Of a DNA stretch of 64,000 nucleotides, positions 34,926-43,547 are shown piece after piece. The first letter of the stretch is position 1; each line of letters begins with the position of its first letter. The position numbers were made by a program, and so were the translations under genes. Source of the DNA: JAEKNW01 sp963677815. GTDB lineage: Bacteria > Cloacimonadota > Cloacimonadia > Cloacimonadales > JAFGVF01. The notes below the pieces were generated by a model, which was not told the origin of the DNA, searched no databases, and was given only the letters and a program-made list of their open reading frames with translations. Location of the stretch: contig OY782499.1 in NCBI GenBank assembly GCA_963677815.1, positions 1,488,001-1,552,000 of the forward strand. The letters run 5' to 3'.

Positions 34926-35732
34926 TTATTTCATCAACATTATTTTTTTAGTCGTTGCCATTTGACCTGATATTATTTTTACAAAATATAATCCTGAAGC
35001 AACTTTTTTACCATTATTGTCATCACCATTCCAAACAACAGTATTATTTCCTCTTGCGAAGACATCATTCGCTACTGTTTTCACCTTTTGACCTTTAATG
35101 TTATAAATAGTAATGATAACATTTTTATCTAGATTATTATTAAAGTTTATAGATGTAGTGGGATTAAATGGATTTGGATATACAGATAATTCAAAATCTA
35201 AAGCACTATCAACATCTGATATTTCATACTCATTTGTATTGCTGTTAATTTTTCCCATCATTGTATAAACGAATTCTTCGAATTTATCTTCTTTTAGATA
35301 AACATCGTGAGAATTATTATTCTTTAGTTGAGATGATTCCATTAGTAAATAAGCATAACCTGCATCAATAACAGCAAATACGGAATCTTGAAAACTATGA
35401 GGATTTTCAATGATACTCTCAAAATACTCAATAGCATCAGGATAATCCTCTTCTTTCATTTTACAGAAAGCAGATAAATAATCAGCAATTTTTTTAAGAA
35501 CCATATTATTTTGCAAATCAGGATTGTTTTCAAGATAAATATCTAATGCTGCGTAGTTCTGATTATATTTTTCAGTTAAACTATATAGTCTTTTTAAAGA
35601 TAATCCCGCAAAGATAGTCTCACTATAATATGTTATTATTTCTTTATACTTCATTTCTGCTCGAACATAATACATCTGATTCTCAAATTCAATAGCTTCA
35701 TTGGGTTTAAGGATAATAACCTCTATCTCCAA
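34926..35732 (-). CDS. Sorting-domain protein lacking a signal peptide, probable 5'-truncated gene remnant
   Basis: 268 residues. The N-terminal part is helical and TPR-like (YPDAIEYFESIIENP, YLSAFCKMKEED), as in the C-terminal regions of larger secreted proteins of this group. The last ~85 residues form the sorting domain (YPNPFNPTTSINF, YNIKGQKVKTV, ASGLYF, IMLMK). No signal peptide is present, the first codons (MEIEVIILKPNE) read like the middle of a protein, and there is no good ribosome site. It could not reach a signal-dependent export route. It is best read as the 3' remnant of a longer gene, though a start outside the obvious frame cannot be excluded. Confidence 0.55.
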   Translation of the reverse strand: MEIEVIILKPNEAIEFENQMYYVRAEMKYKEIITYYSETIFAGLSLKRLYSLTEKYNQNYAALDIYLENNPDLQNNMVLKKIADYLSAFCKMKEEDYPDAIEYFESIIENPHSFQDSVFAVIDAGYAYLLMESSQLKNNNSHDVYLKEDKFEEFVYTMMGKINSNTNEYEISDVDSALDFELSVYPNPFNPTTSINFNNNLDKNVIITIYNIKGQKVKTVANDVFARGNNTVVWNGDDNNGKKVASGLYFVKIISGQMATTKKIMLMK

Positions 35733-35855
35733 ATATCATTTGACATTTTCCCCTATTAAATGATAATGGAATGAAAGGTTGAAAGTGGTGTCATGTAGTC
35801 ACAAGCAAGCAATATTAACCACTTCAACAATAATTCATAAAGATTGGTAATAATT

Positions 35856-36332
35856 ATGGCAAAACAAAATAATAATGATAGAATAAGAGAAATAAAGAAT
35901 AGAAAAGCAAGGCATGAATACTTTTTTGTTCAAACATTTGAAGCAGGAATTGTCTTAAAAGGTACAGAAATTAAGTCTATTAGACAAGGTAAAGTATCTT
36001 TTAAAGATTCTTATGCTCGGATAGATAAACAAAGTGAAGTTTGGTTGTTAAATTTACATATCTCGCCTTATGATAAGACTGCTTTTTTCAATCATGATGC
36101 AACCCGACCTCGCAAACTTCTCTTAAACAAAAGAGAGATAAAAAAGATTAATTCTAAAATTATTGAGGGGGGGATGACCTTAATCCCAGCCTCTATGTAT
36201 ATTAATGATAAGGGGTTATGCAAGGTTGAATTAGCTATAGCCAAAGGTAAAAAGAATTACGATAAACGTGAAGTTTTACAGAAAAAAGACCAACAAAGAG
36301 ATGTAGAACGAGCTAAGAAAATGAGATATTAG
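35856..36332 (+). CDS. smpB: SsrA-binding protein SmpB
   Basis: 158 residues from ATG 35856 (MAKQNNNDRI). The SmpB core is complete: NRKARHEYFFVQTFEAGIVL, GTEIKSIRQGKVSFKDSYA, and the basic C-terminal tail KGKKNYDKRE...RAKKMRY that reaches the ribosome decoding site. It works with tmRNA to rescue stalled ribosomes; the tmRNA gene is not visible nearby. The amidase gene follows after 8 nt, so they probably share a transcript. Confidence 0.95.
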   Translation: MAKQNNNDRIREIKNRKARHEYFFVQTFEAGIVLKGTEIKSIRQGKVSFKDSYARIDKQSEVWLLNLHISPYDKTAFFNHDATRPRKLLLNKREIKKINSKIIEGGMTLIPASMYINDKGLCKVELAIAKGKKNYDKREVLQKKDQQRDVERAKKMRY

Positions 36333-36340
36333 GCTAGCAA

Positions 36341-37492
36341 ATGAGATTTAAAAATTATTTTTTTCTATTATTAATTGTCCTTAGCTTTACTCCCCTTTAT
36401 AATCAAATCAAAGTGCAATTCATCGATAGTGATGAATATTATAACTTAGAGACTTTTAGTCATAACAAGATAAATTATTTCAAGTTAGATGACTTTAATT
36501 CAATAGTTCAAGGTCAGATAAAGGAAATACTTTTAGATGACCGTTTACATTTTTATCTTTTTAAAAAGGAAATTTCATTTTGCATAGAATCATCTTTTGC
36601 ACATGTGGCAAGTTATAGTCAAGCAACAGGTATGTTGGAAGATGAGTATTATAACTTCTATTATCCCATCAAATATATAGATGGACAATATGCACTTCCT
36701 GAACATTTTCTGAAAGAAATTATCCCTCAGATTTTTCCTAAAACTATTACTTATGTTAATGACTTTCTTTTAATAAATGAACGCAATAAGTCATCAATAG
36801 AAGTCATTGTTCTTGATCCTGGTCATGGGGGAAAAGACCCTGGAGCTGAAGGTGCCAATGGCTTACAGGAAAAACACATTGTCCTTTCCATTGCTAAGAA
36901 GCTTAAATCTAGATTAGAAAATGAATTAAATGTTAAAGTCTTGTTAACTAGAGACGATGATTCTTTTATTTCACTAAAAGAGAGAACAGATTTTGCTAAT
37001 TCCAATAATGCTGATCTATTTGTCTCAATTCATACAAATGCTGCGGAAAATAAGAAGGCTCACGGAATAGAAGTATATTATCTTTCTGAAGCTAAAAATG
37101 ATGAATCAAGGGCAGCTCAAGCTCTAGAAAATGCTGTGGTTGAAGAGTTTGAGGGTCAAGAGGCCTTACTTGAATACACTCAGGCTGATTATGTTATAAG
37201 TGATTTGATTCAGTCTGCTCAGTTAATTGAAAGCATAAATCTAGCTTACAAATTTCAGAACAATTTAATCATTGAAAGTCAAGCTAATGATAGGGGAGTT
37301 AAATCTGCTAACTTCTATGTCTTAAGAGGTGCTTACATGCCTTCTGTCTTGGTAGAATTAGGCTTTATATCTAATCTTAGTGAAGGGGGAAAGCTAAATA
37401 AAGGTTCTTATCAAGATAAATTAGTTGAAAGTCTATTCTATGGAATTAAGTCTTTTAAACTGCATAATGATAGAAATAATAGTTTAGAATAA
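36341..37492 (+). CDS. N-acetylmuramoyl-L-alanine amidase (Amidase_3)
   Basis: 383 residues with an N-terminal signal/anchor helix (FLLLIVLSFTPLYN) and a ~130-residue N-terminal domain. The catalytic zinc domain starts near 155: zinc ligands His in VLDPGHGGKDPG, Glu in LQEKHIVLS, His in FVSIHTNA, and the catalytic Glu in SVLVELGFISN. It cleaves the stem peptide from MurNAc during daughter-cell separation or remodelling in the periplasm. It overlaps the next gene by 1 nt (TAATG). Confidence 0.92.
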   Translation: MRFKNYFFLLLIVLSFTPLYNQIKVQFIDSDEYYNLETFSHNKINYFKLDDFNSIVQGQIKEILLDDRLHFYLFKKEISFCIESSFAHVASYSQATGMLEDEYYNFYYPIKYIDGQYALPEHFLKEIIPQIFPKTITYVNDFLLINERNKSSIEVIVLDPGHGGKDPGAEGANGLQEKHIVLSIAKKLKSRLENELNVKVLLTRDDDSFISLKERTDFANSNNADLFVSIHTNAAENKKAHGIEVYYLSEAKNDESRAAQALENAVVEEFEGQEALLEYTQADYVISDLIQSAQLIESINLAYKFQNNLIIESQANDRGVKSANFYVLRGAYMPSVLVELGFISNLSEGGKLNKGSYQDKLVESLFYGIKSFKLHNDRNNSLE

Positions 37493-38385
37493 TGAGAGAG
37501 ATTCATCCTAAAAGATTAGCCAGAGAAAATGAAATCAAAGCCTGGTTGAAAGATAAATCACATACCCACAAAAAAGCACATCCCTTTTCTAAAGTTGTCA
37601 AAGTAATTTTTGACAGTATTGGTTTAAGTGCCTTAGGTTTTAGGAATACTCAAAAGATTAGTGTTAAAAAGCTAGAACTTAAGAATAGCAAAATTCCTAA
37701 AGAATTTGATGGGTTTCGAATCATGTTTATCTCAGATTTTCATTTGAATGGAAATCCCCTACTAATGAGACCTTTAAAGAATATCCTAGAAAGCCAACAA
37801 GTTGATTTATATCTTTTTGGAGGAGATTATCAAGTAAATGCGTTTGGTAATTATCGAATTATTAAATCACTCTATTCTCAATTATTAACAAGTATAGATA
37901 CTAGCAAAGTATATGCTGTTCTTGGTAATCATGATGAATATGCGATTGCTCAGATTCTTAATGATTTAGGAATTAATATGCTTATAAATGACTATGTGAC
38001 TATTGAACGAGAACAAGAGTCAATTCTTATAACAGGGATTGATGACTCAGATCGTTATTTATCACATGTTTTTCCTAAAATAGATAGGGACTTATTGCCT
38101 AAGTACAAAATCCTTTTAACCCATTCTCCTAATGTATATAAGGAAGGACAAAGCGAAGGCTATGATATTCTCCTAGCTGGTCATACTCATTCTGGCCAAA
38201 TTTGCTATCCTGGAGGTATTCCAATATTAAGGTTTACTAAGTTCCCCCGTAAATATTCTTATTCATTATGGAATTATAAAGATATGGTTGGATATACTAC
38301 TGCTGGAGTGGGGAACACTTGGGTTAATATAAGATTTTTCTGTCCTCCTGAAGTTGTGATATTCACATTAAAGTCCGATAAATAA
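37492..38385 (+). CDS. Calcineurin-like metallophosphoesterase (YaeI/YkuE type)
   Basis: 297 residues. Dimetal motifs: ISDFHLN, GGDYQ, LGNHDEY, LTHSP and AGHTHSGQICYPGG. The motif set matches the YaeI/YkuE group, some members of which hydrolyse UDP-diacylglucosamine or other lipid-linked phosphates. No membrane segment is evident, but the N-terminus is basic. Translation is coupled to the amidase by a 1-nt overlap, which hints at an envelope role. Confidence 0.85.
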   Translation: MREIHPKRLARENEIKAWLKDKSHTHKKAHPFSKVVKVIFDSIGLSALGFRNTQKISVKKLELKNSKIPKEFDGFRIMFISDFHLNGNPLLMRPLKNILESQQVDLYLFGGDYQVNAFGNYRIIKSLYSQLLTSIDTSKVYAVLGNHDEYAIAQILNDLGINMLINDYVTIEREQESILITGIDDSDRYLSHVFPKIDRDLLPKYKILLTHSPNVYKEGQSEGYDILLAGHTHSGQICYPGGIPILRFTKFPRKYSYSLWNYKDMVGYTTAGVGNTWVNIRFFCPPEVVIFTLKSDK

Positions 38386-38509
38386 ATTATTGGTTAAATA
38401 TTCATCTCACCAAAATATATAAAACTAAACAAAAATTAATAATAAATTTCTTGCACAATATCTTTAACTATTTAGAATGAATACTAAAACTGCTAATAAG
38501 GATAGGAAA

Positions 38510-40981
38510 ATGAATAAAGATGAATCAATATTTTTTTCTGATCAAATAGAACATAAACACAAAAGTCTTAGAGATAGATTCTACTATCACTTAGAATATA
38601 CGATGATAAAGGATAAAACAACTATCAATGCTAGAGATATCTACCTTGCTTTAGCCCTAACAATCAAAGAAAATCTAATTGAAAAATGGTTAAGAACCGA
38701 TTATGAATATCATAAGAGCAATAGTAAAATGGTTAACTACCTTTCAATGGAGTTTTTAGTTGGTCGTTTAATGTTAGATTCATTAAATAGCATGGGTATT
38801 TTAGAGGATGTTAGAGAACTAGTAAATGAGCTTAATTATTCTCTAAGTGATATTGAAGAATTAGAGCCTGATATGGGCTTAGGTTCTGGAGGTTTAGGTA
38901 GATTAGCAGCATGTTTTATGGATTCGTTAGCTACTCACAACTACCCTGCGATGGGTTATGGTATCCGTTATGAGTTTGGAATATTTAAACAACTTATAAG
39001 GCAGGGTTACCAAGTAGAAGAACCTGATAATTGGTTAAGAAATGGTAATCCCTGGGAGATCAAGAGACCAGAGATTACTTATAGAGTTAAGTTTGGTGGT
39101 AGAGTTGAACATTTTGAAAGAGTAGATGGAAAAGTTCTTTCATATTGGGTAGATACTGAAGATATTATGGCTGTTGCCTGGGATATTCCTGTTCTAGGTT
39201 ATGACACCAATAATGTCAATACCTTAAGATTATGGCAGGCACAAGCTACTGATGATTTTGATTTTGATTATTTTAATACAGGAGACTACATAAAAGCAGT
39301 TGAAAAGAAAAATATTTCCGAAAATATATCAAAAGTACTTTATCCAAATGATAATTTCCACTTAGGTAAAGTACTTAGATTAAAACAAGAATATTTCTTT
39401 GTCTCAGCTACCCTCCAGGATATTTTTACTAATTTCAAGAAACATTGTCGAGATTTCTCACAGTTACCTGAAAAGGTTGCAATTCAACTTAATGACACTC
39501 ATCCAGCTTTAGCTATCCCTGAGTTAATGAGAATCCTGATTGATCAAGAAAGATTAGATTGGAATAAAGCTTGGAATATTACTAAACAAACTATTGCCTA
39601 TACCAATCATACTGTCCTTCCTGAAGCCCTTGAGAAATGGAATTATGATTTAATGCTGGAACTTCTACCAAGACATCTGCAGATTATCCAAGAAATAAAT
39701 CTCCATCTACTAAACAGGGTTAATAAGCTATATCCTGGTAATATCTATAAACTAAAGATTATGTCAATTATCGAAGAAGGGCAGCCCAAATATGTAAGGA
39801 TGGCTAATCTTTGTATAGAAGGTGCTTATTCAGTTAATGGTGTAGCTAACTTACACTCTCAGATAATTAAAGATAAAATATTTAAAGATTTTTATGAGAT
39901 ATATCCTGACAAATTTAATAACAAAACTAATGGTATTACCCAACGCAGGTGGTTAGATTCTTGTAACAAACATTTAGCTGAATATATAACTTCTTTGATT
40001 GGTTCAGATTGGAAAAAAGATCTATATGAACTCAAAAAATTAGAGCAGTATTATGATAATGATGAAGTTCTTAACAAATTAAAAGAACATAAATTCATAA
40101 ACAAGCAAATACTAACTAAGAAGATTTATAAACTGACAGGTGTAAGAGTTAATCCAGAATCCTTATTTGATGTGCAAGTTAAAAGAATGCATGAGTACAA
40201 AAGACAACTTTTAAATATCCTACATATAATTTATTTGTATAATCAGATTAAAGAAAATCCTGATGCAGATTGGACACCAAGAACTATCATTTTCTCCGGT
40301 AAGGCAGCTCCTAGTTATTATATTGCTAAAAATATCATCAAGTTAATTAATGCTGTAGGTGTTAAAATTAATTCTGATTTGCAGATAAAAGATCTGCTTA
40401 AAGTTGTTTTTATCCCTAACTATTCTGTTTCTTTAGCTGAAATTATTATTCCTGCAGCTGACTTATCTGAGCAGATATCAACTGCAGGTTTTGAGGCTTC
40501 TGGAACTGGAAATATGAAATTTGCTCTCAATGGAGCTCTGACCGTTGGTACTCTTGACGGGGCTAATGTTGAAATGAAAGAAGAATTTGCAGAAGAAAAT
40601 ATTTACATATTTGGTTTAAAAGCTGATGATGTTGTTAGGATGAAACAAGAAGGATATAATCCTAGAAACACTATTAATAGTAATCCTGAACTTAAGAAAA
40701 TAATTGATATGCTGAAAAACAACTATTTTAATCCTGTTGAACCAGGTATTTTTCAACCAATTTTAGATACTCTTCTAGATAATGGTGACTACTTCATGGT
40801 CTTAGAGGATTTCAATTCTTACTGTCAAATAAATGACACCATTTCTAGAGATTTCAAGGATACAAAACTGTGGTATAATAAGGTTCTAATGAATATTGCA
40901 AGGAGCGGCAAATTCTCTTCTGACCGTACTATTCATGAATATGCAAGGGATATCTGGAATATAGAAGCATTGAAGGTTTAA
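38510..40981 (+). CDS. glgP: Glycogen/starch phosphorylase
   Basis: 823 residues from ATG 38510, chosen because AAGGATAGG lies just upstream; an earlier in-frame ATG at 38477 has no ribosome site. Family blocks: VNYLSMEFLVGR, GLGSGGLGRLAACFMDSLAT, QLNDTHPALAIPELMR, KRMHEYKRQLLN, and the PLP lysine K670 in GTGNMKFALNGALTVGTLDG. It releases glucose-1-phosphate from glycogen in the cytoplasm. Length is normal. It is monocistronic; its TAA stop is formed at the edge of repeat element D. Confidence 0.95.
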   Translation: MNKDESIFFSDQIEHKHKSLRDRFYYHLEYTMIKDKTTINARDIYLALALTIKENLIEKWLRTDYEYHKSNSKMVNYLSMEFLVGRLMLDSLNSMGILEDVRELVNELNYSLSDIEELEPDMGLGSGGLGRLAACFMDSLATHNYPAMGYGIRYEFGIFKQLIRQGYQVEEPDNWLRNGNPWEIKRPEITYRVKFGGRVEHFERVDGKVLSYWVDTEDIMAVAWDIPVLGYDTNNVNTLRLWQAQATDDFDFDYFNTGDYIKAVEKKNISENISKVLYPNDNFHLGKVLRLKQEYFFVSATLQDIFTNFKKHCRDFSQLPEKVAIQLNDTHPALAIPELMRILIDQERLDWNKAWNITKQTIAYTNHTVLPEALEKWNYDLMLELLPRHLQIIQEINLHLLNRVNKLYPGNIYKLKIMSIIEEGQPKYVRMANLCIEGAYSVNGVANLHSQIIKDKIFKDFYEIYPDKFNNKTNGITQRRWLDSCNKHLAEYITSLIGSDWKKDLYELKKLEQYYDNDEVLNKLKEHKFINKQILTKKIYKLTGVRVNPESLFDVQVKRMHEYKRQLLNILHIIYLYNQIKENPDADWTPRTIIFSGKAAPSYYIAKNIIKLINAVGVKINSDLQIKDLLKVVFIPNYSVSLAEIIIPAADLSEQISTAGFEASGTGNMKFALNGALTVGTLDGANVEMKEEFAEENIYIFGLKADDVVRMKQEGYNPRNTINSNPELKKIIDMLKNNYFNPVEPGIFQPILDTLLDNGDYFMVLEDFNSYCQINDTISRDFKDTKLWYNKVLMNIARSGKFSSDRTIHEYARDIWNIEALKV

Positions 40982-41008
40982 CCCAGATGGTGCAGTAGAG
41001 CTTTGAAA
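40978..41008 (+). repeat. Half copy (D) of the stop-codon-associated element
   Basis: TTTAACCCAGATGGTGCAGT and the next ~11 nt match the left end of copy A almost exactly. No second terminal repeat follows within 250 bp, so it is a solo end. The TAA inside it is the glgP stop. Confidence 0.75.
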
Positions 41009-41059
41009 ATCTTCATAGTTTCAGAGGTGTGGCATCTTTTTCTATAAAGATGTCGCTTT

Positions 41060-41090
41060 CTACAAAGATGTCGCTCCTCTGGAGCTTTTA
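41060..41090. repeat. 31-bp dispersed repeat (ACAAAGATGTCGCTCC...)
   Basis: Identical over 31 nt to 60193-60223. A degenerate copy of its first half (ATAAAGATGTCGCT) lies just upstream at 41044. It contains a small hairpin GCTCCTCTGGAGC. Confidence 0.85.
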
Positions 41091-41360
41091 AGCTCAATAA
41101 CTGGGAACGCGGATGACCACATCCGCATCTGTCGGACGGTGGAGATTTTCTCCGCCATCGGCATAACCGCTGGCTGGAATCCCACACAACCCATGTAAAT
41201 CCCCTTTCAGCTGATTTAATATTATAATTAGTTACCATTATATTAAACCCTTACAGGGTTAGGTCGTAATTTTGGATATTGTTCCTGGGGTGACGATCCT
41301 TATAGGATCTTACCCCAGGCTAAATTATTAATCCCTTTCAGGGATACTTTGGATAATCAC
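41091..41360. other. Cluster of short hairpins with a GC-rich block; not coding
   Basis: 41100-41190 is much richer in G+C than its surroundings and contains hairpins GCGGATG...CATCCGC and GGTGGAGA/TTCTCCGCC. It is followed by AACCCTTACAGGGTT near 41247, a longer arm pair CCTGGGGT...ACCCCAGG enclosing GATCCTTATAGGATC at about 41285-41320, and ATCCCTTTCAGGGAT near 41331. A minus-strand open frame crossing it (40978-41238) has a composition unlike any protein and is rejected. The cluster is probably a mosaic of small dispersed repeats. Confidence 0.6.
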
Positions 41361-41450
41361 ACTAATGATAAAATTTTATATTTTATTAAATTTTTTCCAC
41401 CAGACTTGAACTTGAGCCAGAATTTCTGCCAGAATTGAGTTTGAAACCTG

Positions 41451-41508
41451 CTTGATTGTTACTTTCTCAATGAAACATTGGAAACTCATAGAGACAGTAA
41501 CAATCAAG
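41451..41508. repeat. Short palindromic repeat family, copy 2
   Basis: CTTGATTGTTAC / GTAACAATCAAG arms (12 bp perfect) around a 34-nt centre containing ACATTGGAAACTCATAGAGA. It lies 69 nt past the end of the response-regulator gene. Confidence 0.8.
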
Positions 41509-41576
41509 GAACTAGCAATATGACCATCAAGGTCTAGCAAGACTATTCTTCACAAATATCTGGAATAATATTCTCT

Positions 41577-41951
41577 TTATTCTGTAGATAGAATCATCTC
41601 AAGAGTTTCCAGTAGGGTTTCTTGAGAAATTGGTTTGGTTAGATAATAGTCACATCCAGCATTCAAAGCGATTATCTTTTCTTCTGGATAAGCATAAGCT
41701 GTTAAAGCAATAATTGGTTTTTTGAAGTCTAATTTTCTTATTTCACTAGTAGCCTCGATACCATCAATTAAGGGCATTTTAATATCCATAAGGATAGCAT
41801 CAACTCTTTCTGCATCATGTTTTATTACTTCAATTGCTTCAGCACCATTTTCAGCATGAATAATATCATAGCGTCTAGAAATGTATGCTTGAACAAGAGT
41901 AAAATTATCTGGTTGATCTTCAGCAACCAAAACTACTTTTTTTGTTTTCAT
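41577..41951 (-). CDS. Single-domain response regulator (CheY-like)
   Basis: 124 residues, receiver domain only: acidic pair AEDQPD, phospho-acceptor Asp in AILMDIKMP, Thr in ALTAYA and Lys in YLTKPIS. There is no output domain, so it relays phosphate or acts by protein contact. AAGGAG ribosome site. Third gene of the operon hybrid kinase - kinase - regulator, 15 nt after the kinase stop. Confidence 0.93.
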   Translation of the reverse strand: MKTKKVVLVAEDQPDNFTLVQAYISRRYDIIHAENGAEAIEVIKHDAERVDAILMDIKMPLIDGIEATSEIRKLDFKKPIIALTAYAYPEEKIIALNAGCDYYLTKPISQETLLETLEMILSTE

Positions 41952-41966
41952 CTATGTCTCCTTGAT

Positions 41967-43547
41967 TTAAATCTCTATAGGTAATTTTAAGTAAAAAGTT
42001 GTACCTAAACCCATTTGGGAATCTAGATAAATCTCACCTGATAGCATCTCAGAAAGTGCCTTGCAGATAGATAAACCTAGTCCTGAACCAGGTTTAAGTG
42101 TGTCTAATTTATTAAATATTTCAAAAATCGCTTTGTAGTCTCTTTTCTCAATTCCTTTTCCACAGTCTTTAACAAACAGAGTAACTTGCTGGTTATCAGA
42201 GGATGAAATTCCAAATTGTATTTCCCCTGAATCAGTGAACTTCAAAGCATTTGTCAAAAAATTAGTTATAATTTGATTGATTTTACTTTCATCAGTTTTC
42301 ATTTGAAAAGTAGAACAATTATTAGTGTTGAGTATCAACGATATCTTCTCATTATCAAAGTCTTTAAAATCTTTAAGAATGTTCTCCAGAATATGAATTA
42401 AATCTACTTCTTGAATATTTAAACTAAGGCTATTAGATTCAATTAAAGAATAAGTAAGAATATTCTCTATCATATTTAGTAAGTAGAGATTATTAGTGTT
42501 AATAATATTAGAATATTTAGTAACAAGAGCAGAATCTTTAACATCTTTTAGGAGGTTAGAAAATCCAACAATAGAGTTCAAAGGGGTTCTAATTTCATGA
42601 CTTACATGGGATAGGAAAGCAGACTTTAATCTATCACTTTCTTCAGCTTTATCCTTGGCTATTTCCAATTCTTTCATTTTAGTTGAGAGCAGGCTATTCA
42701 ATTTTTCAAGTTCTTTATTCTGTTTTGATAAAGATTTTTGGTATTCAACAATATTTGTTACATCGCTGATAATACATACAACTCCAATTATATTACCTTC
42801 ACTATCATAGTTTGGGGAATAAACTTCACGAGTATAACCCTTTGCTTTTGTTTCAGGATTAATAAATTCAACAGATTCTAAAGTAATAACTTCACCTTTT
42901 AATGCTCTTTTAAGTCCTTCTGTAATATCAGAGTAAGTCCCTTGACTAAATATTTCTGTAGTCTTTTTACCTAAGACTTTACTAGCCGGAAGTCCAGTCG
43001 TTTTAGCCATGAAATTATTCCAAACTGTATATTTTAGCTCCTTATCATAAACGATAATTCCCTCGGAAGCATTTTTTATCAGATTTTGATTGAATATGAG
43101 AGTATCTTTTAATTGCTTGTTAATAACGATATGTTCATTTTCTAATTGGATAAAATCAGTATCATCATAAATTACTGAGAATATGTAGTCTTGTCCTTGC
43201 AACATTATCTTGCTACTATGAACTCTAACAGTCTTAATTGAATCATCAGCTAATTTATGATTAAATAAGTTTATGACCTTATTATTAATGAGCACGTCAG
43301 TCATTTTTTCTTTAATATCTTCTTGTTTCAAGATATTAATCTCATAAATGGTCATGGATAATAACTTTTCTTCAGGGTACTTATAAAACTTAATAGCACA
43401 ATTATTAGCAGCAATAATCTTACCTGAACTAGGGTCGATTATAAGCATGCTAGTTAAATTATTCTCAAAAAAATGCCTACATTCATCTTTCAACAGAGGA
43501 ATTATTTTTTGCTCTTCTTGATCAACAAGCTTTACAGGATTACTCAT
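41967..43547 (-). CDS. PAS-domain sensor histidine kinase
   Basis: 526 residues, cytoplasmic. PAS domains at about 25-140 (SMLIIDPSSGKIIAANNCAI) and 150-275 (GIIVYDKELKYTVWNNFMA), a coiled coil at about 275-310, HisKA with HVSHEIRTPLNSIVGF, and HATPase with FLTNALKF and GSGLGLSICKAL. Its start overlaps the stop of the hybrid kinase by 8 nt, and the lone receiver follows, so the three probably act in one phosphorelay. Signal unknown. Confidence 0.92.
   Translation of the reverse strand: MSNPVKLVDQEEQKIIPLLKDECRHFFENNLTSMLIIDPSSGKIIAANNCAIKFYKYPEEKLLSMTIYEINILKQEDIKEKMTDVLINNKVINLFNHKLADDSIKTVRVHSSKIMLQGQDYIFSVIYDDTDFIQLENEHIVINKQLKDTLIFNQNLIKNASEGIIVYDKELKYTVWNNFMAKTTGLPASKVLGKKTTEIFSQGTYSDITEGLKRALKGEVITLESVEFINPETKAKGYTREVYSPNYDSEGNIIGVVCIISDVTNIVEYQKSLSKQNKELEKLNSLLSTKMKELEIAKDKAEESDRLKSAFLSHVSHEIRTPLNSIVGFSNLLKDVKDSALVTKYSNIINTNNLYLLNMIENILTYSLIESNSLSLNIQEVDLIHILENILKDFKDFDNEKISLILNTNNCSTFQMKTDESKINQIITNFLTNALKFTDSGEIQFGISSSDNQQVTLFVKDCGKGIEKRDYKAIFEIFNKLDTLKPGSGLGLSICKALSEMLSGEIYLDSQMGLGTTFYLKLPIEI

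Noticed and set aside
40978..41238. Minus-strand open frame of 86 codons after glgP
   Set aside because: It lies wholly in the repeat/hairpin cluster, has a W/R/C-rich composition unlike any real protein here, and has no ribosome site.
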